A DNA stretch of 64,000 nt from Anaeromicropila populeti (GCF_900112775.1 NZ_FOYZ01000006.1:116676-180675); one strand, 5' to 3'; counted from the stretch's first letter, positions 16,811 to 25,487 are shown. Notes: generated by a model not told the origin, from the sequence alone. Made by a program: numbers and translations.

Positions 16811-18697
16811 ATGAAACCAATTATTATAAATATTGAGGATATGTCAGACAGCAGAGAGGTTTATGAATCGAAACCAAACAAGGCAGGAATTTGTTTTATT
16901 TATCTTGTACTGATTCTTGCAGTCACTGCGTTGGTCTGGATGTATTTTGGGAAACTAGATGAGGTTGTAAAATCCGAGGCAATGCTGCGTCCCAATGAGC
17001 AGATTGGTACGGTGGTAAACCAGGTGGGTGGAAAATTAACAGAGGTAAGAGTAGAAGATGGAAAACAGGTCCAAAAAGGGGATGTTTTGTATCAAGTAGA
17101 TTTCAGTGAACAGATGATTCAGAAGGAATATCTTGCACAGCAGATTCAGGAGACAGAAGCTGCGATAGGAAATCTCAAAGTATATAAAAAGTCAGTAGAG
17201 GAAGATACTAATCTTTTTCAGCAGACAAAGGAACAGGAAGCCTATTCCGTTCAGTTTGAAACTTATTTCTTAAATTACAGCAGTACGATACATTCGGCTG
17301 ATTATGCAGAAAAGGAGATGGCATTTTCTTTATCATCCTGTCAGCAGCAGTTACAACAAAAGGAAACACAGCTTTTACAGTATAATCAGTTGAAACAGTC
17401 CATTGAGAAAGGGAAAAACTTATTTCAGAATTCAGGGGAGACCAGAGAGTTCTATGATTTATATGAAAAGTATGTAAGTGGCTATGCACAGATAAAAAGT
17501 CAGTATGAAAAGCAGGCGGAAGAAATATCACTTTCCACTGCTCAAGAAGGAATTTCTAATTCCTTGGAGTACTATCAGCAGCAGCTGGAAGGTTATCAGA
17601 CACTTTTGGAAAGTGTAAAAACAGAAGTGGATTCTTTTGAAGCGGATTCTTCTTACCGTCTTCGCTATCAGCAGTATATTAGTCAGATAGAAAAACTGGA
17701 GCAGGAGTATCAGGAAGCCTCGGATAACTATAACTTAAATGTGGAATTAGGAGACTATGGAGTCAGCCAGCAGGAAATTGATGCGTCAAAAGTGAGAATG
17801 GAACAGGCAGAACAGGCTATTGACGATTACAAAAATTCTTATTTGACAGAACTGAAGGAAACCATAGAAGGAATTCAGAAAAATATACAAGAAGCAGAAT
17901 TAAATGACAGTGGGGTATTGGAGAAAAAAGAGTTGTTAGAAAAAAATGAAACGGAAAAGTCGGAAGCGTTGCGTAATTATGTACTGGATTATCGGATTAA
18001 TCTGGATAATACCATATCTGAATTGGAAGAGGTTGTGCAATCCTTAAAGGAAAAAGCTGCTTCCCTTGAACTTCAGCAGGAAAAAGCGTATCAGTATGAG
18101 GAACAGGAAAAAGAGAAGGTAGACGGTTCCGTCAGTTTACTAAAAGCCAGTGAAATAAAAACGACCTTGGAAACAATTCAGGGAAAGGAGGAACAACTGG
18201 AAAATTTAAAGAAAGAACTGGAATCCGTTGAATTTTCCATTGATCATGCTACGGTTACAGCTTCCATGGATGGAGTGGTAAATAGCAATGTGGAACTGGT
18301 GGAGGGAGATATTCTTGCAGCAGGGACGGAAGTCATGACGATTCTTCCAAATCATAATAATGAGTATAAAGTAAATATTTATGTTTCTAATCAGGATATT
18401 GGAAAACTAAAAATAGGAATGGACGTGAAATTAAATGTGTATGCTTTGCCTAATACCGAATATGGATATGTTGTTGGTACCATTACAAAAATATCAGAGG
18501 ATATTAAAGTAAATAATGAAAATACAGCAGGGTACTATCTGGTAGAAGCTTCGTTGGAAAATAGAAAGCTGTATAACAAAGAAGGAACTGAATTTTCTTT
18601 AAAATCGGGAATGGGTGGACAGGCACAAATCATAATCGGACAGAAAAGAATTTTGCAATATGTATTGGAAAAAATAGAATTATGGGTCAGAAACTAA
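16811..18697 (+). CDS. HlyD-like secretion adaptor (membrane fusion protein)
   Basis: A 628-residue periplasm-type adaptor. It has one N-terminal membrane segment (about residues 30-50 of this start), a biotinyl-lipoyl half (VNQVGGKLTEVRVEDGKQV), a very long coiled-coil region of about 370 residues, then the second lipoyl half (TASMDGVVNSNVELVEGD) and a beta-barrel part. Such proteins couple a C39 ABC exporter to an outer channel. The long hairpin is longer than in usual Gram-positive adaptors of about 450 residues. The start at 16811 follows AAAGAGGTGG, just after the exporter's stop. Confidence 0.9.
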   Translation: MKPIIINIEDMSDSREVYESKPNKAGICFIYLVLILAVTALVWMYFGKLDEVVKSEAMLRPNEQIGTVVNQVGGKLTEVRVEDGKQVQKGDVLYQVDFSEQMIQKEYLAQQIQETEAAIGNLKVYKKSVEEDTNLFQQTKEQEAYSVQFETYFLNYSSTIHSADYAEKEMAFSLSSCQQQLQQKETQLLQYNQLKQSIEKGKNLFQNSGETREFYDLYEKYVSGYAQIKSQYEKQAEEISLSTAQEGISNSLEYYQQQLEGYQTLLESVKTEVDSFEADSSYRLRYQQYISQIEKLEQEYQEASDNYNLNVELGDYGVSQQEIDASKVRMEQAEQAIDDYKNSYLTELKETIEGIQKNIQEAELNDSGVLEKKELLEKNETEKSEALRNYVLDYRINLDNTISELEEVVQSLKEKAASLELQQEKAYQYEEQEKEKVDGSVSLLKASEIKTTLETIQGKEEQLENLKKELESVEFSIDHATVTASMDGVVNSNVELVEGDILAAGTEVMTILPNHNNEYKVNIYVSNQDIGKLKIGMDVKLNVYALPNTEYGYVVGTITKISEDIKVNNENTAGYYLVEASLENRKLYNKEGTEFSLKSGMGGQAQIIIGQKRILQYVLEKIELWVRN

Positions 18698-18714
18698 GAG
18701 GAGGCATGTTTGGG

Positions 18715-19863
18715 ATGAAGAAAAGAAACGTTGTCATAGTGCTGGTGGGAGTTTTGTTGTGTACCTTGTTTCCTACAAAAGCAGTCTGCCTTGCAGATAC
18801 AACCTATTATGTAGATACAGGGTATGCACCCATAAAAACAATAAAAGAAGCGTTGGAACTATTTGAATCAGATAGTTCTATCATAACACAAATTAATACC
18901 TCGTATGAGATAAAAGAGTATGAATATCAAACCTATCAAGAAAAAGCCAATGCCTACAAAACACTGTATGAAACAGCTCAATCAGCAGGTGCTTCTGAGG
19001 AGACGGTTTTAAACCTGAAAGCAGAGTATCTGGAGGCGTTACGAAATGCGGAGGCGCTTGTGGTTTATCACAACAATAAGGATGCACTCATAAAATCTGC
19101 TATAAAACAAAAAAAGTATGAAGTAATTGTTTGCTGTTATCAGCTTATGCTGTTAGAAAAGAAGATGAATTATTATCAGGTAAACAGTACCTATTTAAAT
19201 GCATTGCAGGTCTTGGAAACAAAGAAATATAAAAAAGGAAGTTCTACGAAACTGGCAGTAAACCAGCTAAATGCGCAGATACTGGAAAATGATGCAGATT
19301 TAAATGCTGTTTCTTTAGACAAAGAGGAATTGCTGGAACAGTTACAGGGGTATTTTAATGGCACTCTAAATTTCAGGATTTCAATTGTGGTTAATACAAC
19401 TTCAAAATCCTATCAGCAGGCTCAACTACTTAGTTTGTTTGAAGCAGATGATTTCAGCTATGAAGAAGCCATTTCCAGCCAGACCGCCTATACCAATTAT
19501 AGGAGCAACATGGAACTTGTAGCAGGCAGTACAGCTTATCAATACTGTAGCTTGCTTGCTAAAAATTATGGGTTACAGGCAGAACAGATTACAAAGGAGC
19601 TTATAGCCTACAGAAAAAAGGTAGTTCGGATGTACCGTAAGTATACGGCAAGGTGCAGTGCTGCAACAGCAAAAAGAGCAGTGCTGGAGGAGCAGTTTAC
19701 CAACTTGCAACAGCAGTATAAGAAAGGAAAAGTAGCAAAAATAAAAGTTTTGGAGGCAGCGGTTAACCTAGAAGCGGCAGAATTAAATTACGACACCTGT
19801 ATGTATGACAAAAACAGGTGGGAATACGTAATGGAACAAGGAATCTATGGAATTTCAATTTAG
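18715..19863 (+). CDS. TolC-like secreted coiled-coil protein
   Basis: A 382-residue protein with an N-terminal signal (KKRNVVIVLVGVLLC..., cleavage near residue 25-28) and the rest almost wholly helical. It shows a twofold internal repeat: one half has KKYKKGSSTKLAVNQLNAQILENDA and the other QQYKKGKVAKIKVLEAA followed by NLEAAELNY. This matches the L..QY..G......L.A...L..A.L.Y helical repeats of TolC-type channels. The start at 18715 fits AGAGGAGG ten bases upstream. It follows the adaptor gene, the place of a TolC gene in Gram-negative type I systems. In a single-membrane cell it may form a wall-spanning tube or duct (inference). Confidence 0.65.
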   Translation: MKKRNVVIVLVGVLLCTLFPTKAVCLADTTYYVDTGYAPIKTIKEALELFESDSSIITQINTSYEIKEYEYQTYQEKANAYKTLYETAQSAGASEETVLNLKAEYLEALRNAEALVVYHNNKDALIKSAIKQKKYEVIVCCYQLMLLEKKMNYYQVNSTYLNALQVLETKKYKKGSSTKLAVNQLNAQILENDADLNAVSLDKEELLEQLQGYFNGTLNFRISIVVNTTSKSYQQAQLLSLFEADDFSYEEAISSQTAYTNYRSNMELVAGSTAYQYCSLLAKNYGLQAEQITKELIAYRKKVVRMYRKYTARCSAATAKRAVLEEQFTNLQQQYKKGKVAKIKVLEAAVNLEAAELNYDTCMYDKNRWEYVMEQGIYGISI

Positions 19864-19876
19864 TGAGGTAAGTAGG

Positions 19877-20464
19877 ATGTTAGTAACAGATCGTTTAAAG
19901 GAAGAGTATATAGTAAAGGAAAAGACTACAACCATGATAAAAGCAAATGTTTTTGCGTTGCTGTTAGTTATTCCAATTGTTCTTGTTGGTGGGGGGATAT
20001 ATTACTTTTATCATCCATTTAACGTAAAGGAAATTTTGTTAAGTGATTCTTTTTTTATAAAACTAATTCTTTTTGTAGTTTTGTTTATTCTTTCAATTGG
20101 TATTCATGAATTCATTCATGGTCTTTTTTGGAGCTTCTTTTGCGTAAAACATTGGAAAAGTATTTCTTTTGGAATAGATAAAAGTACGGGAAGTCCTTAT
20201 TGTCATTGTGAGGAACTATTAAAAGTGTGGCAATATGTAGCAGGGGCATTAGCACCCGGTGTTATTTTAGGAGCTGTACCTTATATGCTATCAGTCTACT
20301 GGGGCAATATAATGCTTCTTTTGCTAAGTCTTTTTTCTATTTTAGGAGCAGGTGGTGATATTATGATGGTTTCATTTTTGATAGGTGAAAATCCCAATTA
20401 TTTAGTACTGGATCATCCTAAATTGGTGGGATGCATGGTATATTGTAAGAATAGTGGCGTGTAA
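19877..20464 (+). CDS. DUF3267-type membrane protein with HExxH metalloprotease motif
   Basis: A 195-residue protein with about four membrane segments. The motif HEFIH (in IGIHEFIHGLFW) and later polar residues in a membrane context fit the DUF3267 family of putative zinc-dependent intramembrane proteases. The ATG at 19877 follows GAGGT; a longer frame from 19847 overlaps the TolC-like gene. It sits inside the bacteriocin run, so it may be an immunity protein of the CPBP-like protease kind, or help process or release a peptide. The protease activity is inferred from the motif only. Confidence 0.72.
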   Translation: MLVTDRLKEEYIVKEKTTTMIKANVFALLLVIPIVLVGGGIYYFYHPFNVKEILLSDSFFIKLILFVVLFILSIGIHEFIHGLFWSFFCVKHWKSISFGIDKSTGSPYCHCEELLKVWQYVAGALAPGVILGAVPYMLSVYWGNIMLLLLSLFSILGAGGDIMMVSFLIGENPNYLVLDHPKLVGCMVYCKNSGV

Positions 20465-20487
20465 TTTTTGGGAGGTGAAGGATAGTT

Positions 20488-21183
20488 TTGAAAAAAAGGA
20501 AAAGCAGTACAATAAAAAGCTTTGTTCTTTTATTAATAGGGGTAAGTTTATTATGTACCTCTTGTATAAAAGAAAATAAAAGAGAGTTTCATAGTATTGA
20601 TGAAAAGGATGTTCAAGAAATGACAGAATCTATAACAACAAATGAATCAGAAGAGCCGTTGCATACAAAATGGACTACAATTAAGAAAGAAAAATATTAT
20701 TGTATTGAAAAAATGGGACTTCGTGAATACAACGATTATTATAGATATACGGTGTACAATACAAATGAAGAATCTATATATAGTGAGATATTGGGCGAAT
20801 TTAACGATCCTCCACGTGTAACAATTTGTGATGATACAGTAAATATTCATTATGGTTATGGTACAGGGGTTTTTCGTGATAAATATGTAGACTATAAAAA
20901 TAATTTGCAATCTATTTGGCTAAATAACGTATGGGGAGTTGGAAAAAAATATGTGGCCTATGTAATTGGTGATTGGCGTAATGGTTCAGACTCTAAACTT
21001 GCTATAGAAGAAAAATATATACAAAATACAAGAAAAGAAATTCCTTTTCCGCATATTATTTATGATACTGATGTTGATATATGCGAATTTAGAAACAATG
21101 AAACGGAACTGTATATTCATTACATAGACAAGGATACAAAAGAGGCAGAAGAAAAGATAATTAAGCTAAGTGAATTTGAGTAA
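20488..21183 (+). CDS. Lipoprotein of unknown function in the bacteriocin island
   Basis: A 231-residue protein starting at TTG with GGAGGTGAAGG upstream. A lipoprotein signal is clear: SFVLLLIGVSLLCTSC, with Cys as the lipidated residue. The mature part is rich in Tyr, Asp and Glu and shows beta-like segments (YYRYTVYNT, RVTICDDTVNIHYGYGTGV). The family is not recognised. It lies 23 bases after the HExxH protein gene and is probably cotranscribed. An outer-face lipoprotein at the end of such a cluster could be an immunity protein (inference). Confidence 0.6.
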   Translation: MKKRKSSTIKSFVLLLIGVSLLCTSCIKENKREFHSIDEKDVQEMTESITTNESEEPLHTKWTTIKKEKYYCIEKMGLREYNDYYRYTVYNTNEESIYSEILGEFNDPPRVTICDDTVNIHYGYGTGVFRDKYVDYKNNLQSIWLNNVWGVGKKYVAYVIGDWRNGSDSKLAIEEKYIQNTRKEIPFPHIIYDTDVDICEFRNNETELYIHYIDKDTKEAEEKIIKLSEFE

Positions 21184-21226
21184 GGTTATTTCTAAAGTGG
21201 AACTGGCACAACCTCTAAGGTCTTTA

Positions 21227-21254
21227 CTGTCTGGCGGGGTGCTTTGCCAGACAG
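21227..21254 (+). terminator. Hairpin at end of the bacteriocin island
   Basis: CTGTCTGGC and GCCAGACAG form a perfect nine-base-pair stem, 43 bases after the lipoprotein stop and 10 bases before the end of the minus-strand gene. T-runs are weak on both strands, so the terminator call is tentative. Confidence 0.55.
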
Positions 21255-21264
21255 CCATCCATTT

Positions 21265-21687
21265 TCACCTATTACTTCGTTTTTTCATTTGCGTGGGCAG
21301 CTTTTTATACTGTTCAGTCTGCTTAAATTCCTTTGCACTTTCTAAAACAGAATTCATTTTCGATTCTGGATCAGCAGCACTCTGGCTGCACTTTTGAAGC
21401 TCATAAGTAATAAGATTATTAACTTCTTCCTTGGTTCTGGCCTGCTTCAGCCGAGACTCAAATGCTTCTTTTTCTGCCATGTATTTTTTTGCTTGTATGT
21501 AAAGTTCCGGATAATATTGCTGTAAAAATGCTAGTTCATTACTAGTTAGTCTTTTTCCACTCTTTACCTTTGCCATAATGCGCTGGCATTTTTTTTCTTT
21601 ATCCGATTCAGATAGCTTTGTAAAACGGATAGTATCTCGAATTGGCTGACCCAAAATGCCAAGCTGGTTGTTTTCTATTAGTTTCAT
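21265..21687 (-). CDS. Hypothetical protein, 140 aa, helical and highly charged
   Basis: A 140-residue protein with a GAGGTG ribosome binding site. It starts MKLIENNQLGILGQPIRDTI and continues in charged helices (KCQRIMAKVKSGKRL, KKYMAEKEAFESRLKQARTKEEVNNLI) to a basic end KKRSNR. No signal or membrane segment is seen, so it is probably cytoplasmic. The family is not recognised. A truncated copy of its 3' end lies at 12885-12962, beyond the bacteriocin island, and its upstream region holds the TCTTTTGTAA motif array. Both facts suggest it belongs to a mobile or repeatedly duplicated unit. Confidence 0.62.
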   Translation of the reverse strand: MKLIENNQLGILGQPIRDTIRFTKLSESDKEKKCQRIMAKVKSGKRLTSNELAFLQQYYPELYIQAKKYMAEKEAFESRLKQARTKEEVNNLITYELQKCSQSAADPESKMNSVLESAKEFKQTEQYKKLPTQMKKRSNR

Positions 21688-21752
21688 ATATCCACCTCAT
21701 CTCTATTCTTTTTCTATATATCGAAAAAAAATAGAAAAAACTAAATAGCATG

Positions 21753-21800
21753 TCAAAAGAACAGAAACAGGAAGTTGGGCTTCTGTTTCTGTTCTTTTGA
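21753..21800. repeat. Long inverted repeat upstream of the 140-aa gene
   Basis: TCAAAAGAACAGAAACAG, then a short centre, then CTGTTTCTGTTCTTTTGA, forming a stem of about 21 pairs with one extra G. It lies 66 bases before the minus-strand start and next to the TCTTTTGTAA array. It could terminate transcription, or serve as a large operator or replication-type structure. Confidence 0.75.
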
Positions 21801-21835
21801 AAGGGTTAGCATAACATTTAATTTCCAATTTTTCA

Positions 21836-22011
21836 TCTTTTGTAAGTCTGAATATCTTTTGTGTAAAATTTTTGGATGTCATTTGTAAAAATTTCGGAGT
21901 ATCTTTTGTAAAATCCTCTGTGTCTTTTGTACGTTCTAAATAAGTTCTTTTGTAAGTTGAAATTCTTGTGTGTTTTTTACTTCAATAGTATGAAGTATTT
22001 ATCTTTTGTAT
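21836..22011. repeat. Array of eight TCTTTTGTAA-type motifs
   Basis: Near-copies of TCTTTTGTAA (TTACAAAAGA on the minus strand) begin at 21836, 21855, 21879, 21902, 21923, 21946, 21964 (shortened) and 22002. Steps are 19, 24, 23, 21, 23, 18 and 38 bases, close to two helical turns. The sequence between copies is not conserved, so this is not a tandem duplication but a set of spaced sites, as for a cooperatively binding protein. It lies between the divergent starts of the 140-aa gene and the GH9 gene. This 578-base gap (21688-22265) holds no other gene. Confidence 0.8.
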
Positions 22012-22211
22012 GTTATTATTTTATACTAGATATTAAATAGTTACAAGATAAGTGATAATAATTACAATATGCATTTATAAAATGATGAAATTAGACGGAT
22101 TATTTCAATTTTAAATATAAATTCTTCATTATATCAATAGAATTTGCACTTTTTTTGCTGGCAACTTGGGTCATTTAATCGAACATTTTACACATATAAT
22201 GGGATAGCATG

Positions 22212-22246
22212 TATAATAAGTGATATACTTTAATTGTTAAAGTATA
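22212..22246 (+). promoter_or_regulatory. Possible -10 and operator palindrome of the GH9 gene
   Basis: TATAAT at 22212-22217 is followed by TATACTTTAA-TTG-TTAAAGTATA (22224-22246), a perfect 10-base inverted repeat lying between the -10 and the ribosome binding site. A repressor bound here would block transcription start. The -35 is weak (TTTACA with a 19-base spacer). Confidence 0.5.
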
Positions 22247-22265
22247 ACAAAGGGAGGAATATTTA

Positions 22266-25200
22266 ATGAAAGGAAAAATTAAAAAAAGGGGAATTGTTGG
22301 AGTTCTTGTAACTTCCATGATTCTTGGGTTAGGCGGCGTGCCTGGGCGCACAGTTGAAGCTGGACCGACAGAGACACCATTTAATTATGCAGAAGCATTT
22401 CAAAAATCAATGTATTTCTATGATGCAAATATGTGCGGAGAATATGAAGGTGAGTTGGCATGGAGGGGAGACTGTCATCTAGAGGACAGTGAAATACCGC
22501 TGGTTCCAATGGGAGATACGTTGAAAGGCACTAACATGTCAGCAGCTTTTATAGCTGACAATATGGAAACCCTGGATCCAGATGGAGATGGCTGTGTGGA
22601 TCTTCAAGGGGGATACCATGATGCAGGAGACCATGTGAAATTTGGACTACCTCAAAGCTATGCAGGAGCAACTCTGGGATGGGGCTATTATGAATTCAGA
22701 GATGCTTATGTTAAAATCAGTGAGCAGGATCACATCGAAAATATTTTAAGACACTTTAATGATTACTTCTTGCGATGTACATTCCGTAATGAAGATGGTG
22801 AGGTTGTTGCTTTTGCTTATCAGGTAGGGGAAGGTACATCAGATCACTGTTACTGGGGGCCACCAGAATTACAAACAACAGATCGCCCGGCATGGTTTGC
22901 TACAACTGAGACGCCGGCCAGTGATCAATGTGCTGGTGCAGCAGCAGCATTAGCCATTAATTATTTGAATTTTAAAGATACAGATCCACAATATGCTGAA
23001 AAATCTCTGGATACAGCCATTGCATTATATGAATTTGCAAAAGAAAACAGAGGCTTAGGTTATTCGGGAGGATTTTATAATTCAAGCTTTGATGAAGATG
23101 AAATGTCATGGGCTGCTGTCTGGTTAAATATTGCAACTGGAGAACAACAATATATTACCGATATTACAGCTGTAGATGCCAGTGGAAATTACATCGGATA
23201 TATGGGCAAAATTTTAAATTCTTCATCAGATACATGGCAAAATATATGGGTTCATTCATGGGATACTGTATGGGGCGGTGTATTTGCAAAACTGGCACCG
23301 ATTACAAATAGTCCTCAGCACTGGTATTTCTTTAGATGGAACATTGAATATTGGTCAGGAGTCCCACATCAGGATACTACCGATCAAACATTTATGGCAG
23401 CAACTCCAGATAATTTTAAAGTTATAAGTACTTGGGGCTCCTGTCGGTATAACACAGCTGCACAGTTATGTGCCTTAGTTTATAATAAATATAAAACAAA
23501 TCAGGATTTTGTAAACTGGTGTAAAGATCAAATGGACTATATTTTAGGAGATAATCCAATGAATCGTTGTTATATGGTTGGGTATTCTGACATTTCAGCA
23601 GTAAATCCACATCATAGGGCAGCCCATGGTTCTTTGACAAACAGTATGTTGGATCCTGCTGTACAAAGGCATACATTGTGGGGAGCATTAGTAGGAGGAC
23701 CAGATGCTACCGATCACCATGAGGATATTACAACCGATTTTGTTTACAATGAAGTTGCAGTTGACTATAATGCTGGTTTTGTTGGGGCATTAGCTGCATT
23801 ATATCTCATTTATGGACAGGACCAGGAACCACTGGAGAATTTCCCGCCACAAGAAACAGACGCTATGCCATATTTTGCATCTGCCAAGCTGGAGCAAGAA
23901 AATGGAGAAAGAACGCAAGTTACGGTTACCATAAATAATGATACAAGTCTTCCACCAAAAGTTGTAAGTACACTAAAGGCAAGATATTATTTTGATATTT
24001 CTGAACTGTTAGAAGCTGGGCAAAGTGTCAGTGACATTGATATTCAGGTAATGTATGATCAGGCATTGATAAGTGATGGTAAGGCAACTGGTATTTCAGA
24101 TCCAATTGCGTGGGATGAAGAAAATGGTATCTATTATATTGAGCTGGACTGGACAGGAGATTCCTTCCATGGAAGCAGACAAATTCATTTTGCCATTGTT
24201 CCTGGTATGGACTCACAGTGGAAGGTACATTGGGATCCAACAAATGACTGGAGCCGTCAGGGAATTACTGATGTAGATGCGGTAAATTCATATATACCAG
24301 TTTATTTAGATAACGAGCTTGTTTATGGATCAGAACCAGAAAAGGGCGTATTGGTAGAAGATTTTAATGTAGCAGTTACTGCACCAGAAGCAGGAACAAT
24401 AGTTGATTGTATCGATGGTTCTAAAACAGTGGATCTTTCGGCAGCAGTTACAGGTAAAATAGAAGCGGTATCTTTGGTTGAATTTTATGTAAATGGAGAA
24501 AAAATAGGTGAGGATGCAACAGCACCTTATACGACTTCGTATTTTATTGATAAAACGGCCGTTGATTCAGCTAAGAAAAATTACGAGATTACAGCAAAAG
24601 TGATTTCTACAACAGGTAAATCAGCAGAAAGCAGTGGGGTAATTATTTCAGCTGTTTTCATAGCACCACAAGAATCTGTTATTGATATTACCAGCCCAAT
24701 ACCTGGAGCTATATTGGATGTTACACAAGGTGTCAACAGCGTTGCTGTAGTTGCCGAGCAAACGGAGGAACTGGCAGGTAAAACAATTGAAAAAATTGCA
24801 GTCTATGCAGATGGGGTAAAAATTGGTGAAAGTGCTGGAAACAAATGTTCTGCGGCCTATATTGCACCAGACAGTTATGGACCACAGCCAGATGGGTATA
24901 TTACGGTTAAGTTTACTGCAATTGCCTTATTAGATGATGGAAGTGAAATGGAAGCAGATCCATATACATTGTCTGTTAAACTTCCAGTAAAAACAGTAGA
25001 TGTGGAAGGACTGACATTGACAGCAAATGGTGTTTCTGCACCATCAACTTGTACAATTCAAGAGAAAATTAAGCTGGCAAACACGGGAAGTCAGAACATT
25101 GACTTGAGTAAGGTAACAGTCCGCTACTATTTTACAAAAGAAGCTAATGTGTCTCAGCAAATGATTTGTGATCATGCAGGCATGACATTTAATGGCGCAC

Positions 25201-25463
25201 CATGGTATTTAGATGCGACTGCAAATGTAAAAGGGAGGTTTGCTTCTCTTTCACCAGCAGCAAATGCAGATACATACTGCGAGATTTATTTTTCTGATTT
25301 AAATAATACCTTAAATCCAAATCAGAGTATAGATTGCGATCTTCGCATTGTAAACAGTGACTGGTCATTCTTCAATCAGGAAAATGATTATTCTTACTTA
25401 AGTAATGAAAACATTGTTGTATATTATGATGGAGTAGTAATTAGTGGTGTTGAACCAAAATAG
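22266..25463 (+). CDS. Secreted modular GH9 endoglucanase with CBM3 domains
   Basis: A 1065-residue cellulase. Order: signal peptide (to about residue 32), GH9 catalytic barrel (about 38-525) with GGYHDAGDHVKFGLP holding catalytic Asp122, the HHRAAHGS loop and the end NEVAVDYNAGFVGAL with the acid Glu; a CBM3c-like domain (about 535-690) fused in the usual way; two Ig-like domains (about 695-905); and a C-terminal CBM3 (about 910-1065) of the cellulose-binding kind. GH9-CBM3c enzymes are processive endoglucanases on crystalline cellulose. There is no dockerin or sorting signal, so it is released free. GGGAGG precedes the ATG. Confidence 0.95.
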   Translation: MKGKIKKRGIVGVLVTSMILGLGGVPGRTVEAGPTETPFNYAEAFQKSMYFYDANMCGEYEGELAWRGDCHLEDSEIPLVPMGDTLKGTNMSAAFIADNMETLDPDGDGCVDLQGGYHDAGDHVKFGLPQSYAGATLGWGYYEFRDAYVKISEQDHIENILRHFNDYFLRCTFRNEDGEVVAFAYQVGEGTSDHCYWGPPELQTTDRPAWFATTETPASDQCAGAAAALAINYLNFKDTDPQYAEKSLDTAIALYEFAKENRGLGYSGGFYNSSFDEDEMSWAAVWLNIATGEQQYITDITAVDASGNYIGYMGKILNSSSDTWQNIWVHSWDTVWGGVFAKLAPITNSPQHWYFFRWNIEYWSGVPHQDTTDQTFMAATPDNFKVISTWGSCRYNTAAQLCALVYNKYKTNQDFVNWCKDQMDYILGDNPMNRCYMVGYSDISAVNPHHRAAHGSLTNSMLDPAVQRHTLWGALVGGPDATDHHEDITTDFVYNEVAVDYNAGFVGALAALYLIYGQDQEPLENFPPQETDAMPYFASAKLEQENGERTQVTVTINNDTSLPPKVVSTLKARYYFDISELLEAGQSVSDIDIQVMYDQALISDGKATGISDPIAWDEENGIYYIELDWTGDSFHGSRQIHFAIVPGMDSQWKVHWDPTNDWSRQGITDVDAVNSYIPVYLDNELVYGSEPEKGVLVEDFNVAVTAPEAGTIVDCIDGSKTVDLSAAVTGKIEAVSLVEFYVNGEKIGEDATAPYTTSYFIDKTAVDSAKKNYEITAKVISTTGKSAESSGVIISAVFIAPQESVIDITSPIPGAILDVTQGVNSVAVVAEQTEELAGKTIEKIAVYADGVKIGESAGNKCSAAYIAPDSYGPQPDGYITVKFTAIALLDDGSEMEADPYTLSVKLPVKTVDVEGLTLTANGVSAPSTCTIQEKIKLANTGSQNIDLSKVTVRYYFTKEANVSQQMICDHAGMTFNGAPWYLDATANVKGRFASLSPAANADTYCEIYFSDLNNTLNPNQSIDCDLRIVNSDWSFFNQENDYSYLSNENIVVYYDGVVISGVEPK

Positions 25464-25487
25464 GATTTATTTTTACAAATAGTTTCT

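Noticed and set aside
21170-21397. Plus-strand ORF over the end of the 140-aa gene
   Set aside because: It overlaps the lipoprotein end and the opposite gene, and has no ribosome binding site.
21836-22011. CRISPR array
   Set aside because: The repeat is only about 10 bases, spacing is irregular, and no cas gene is nearby.
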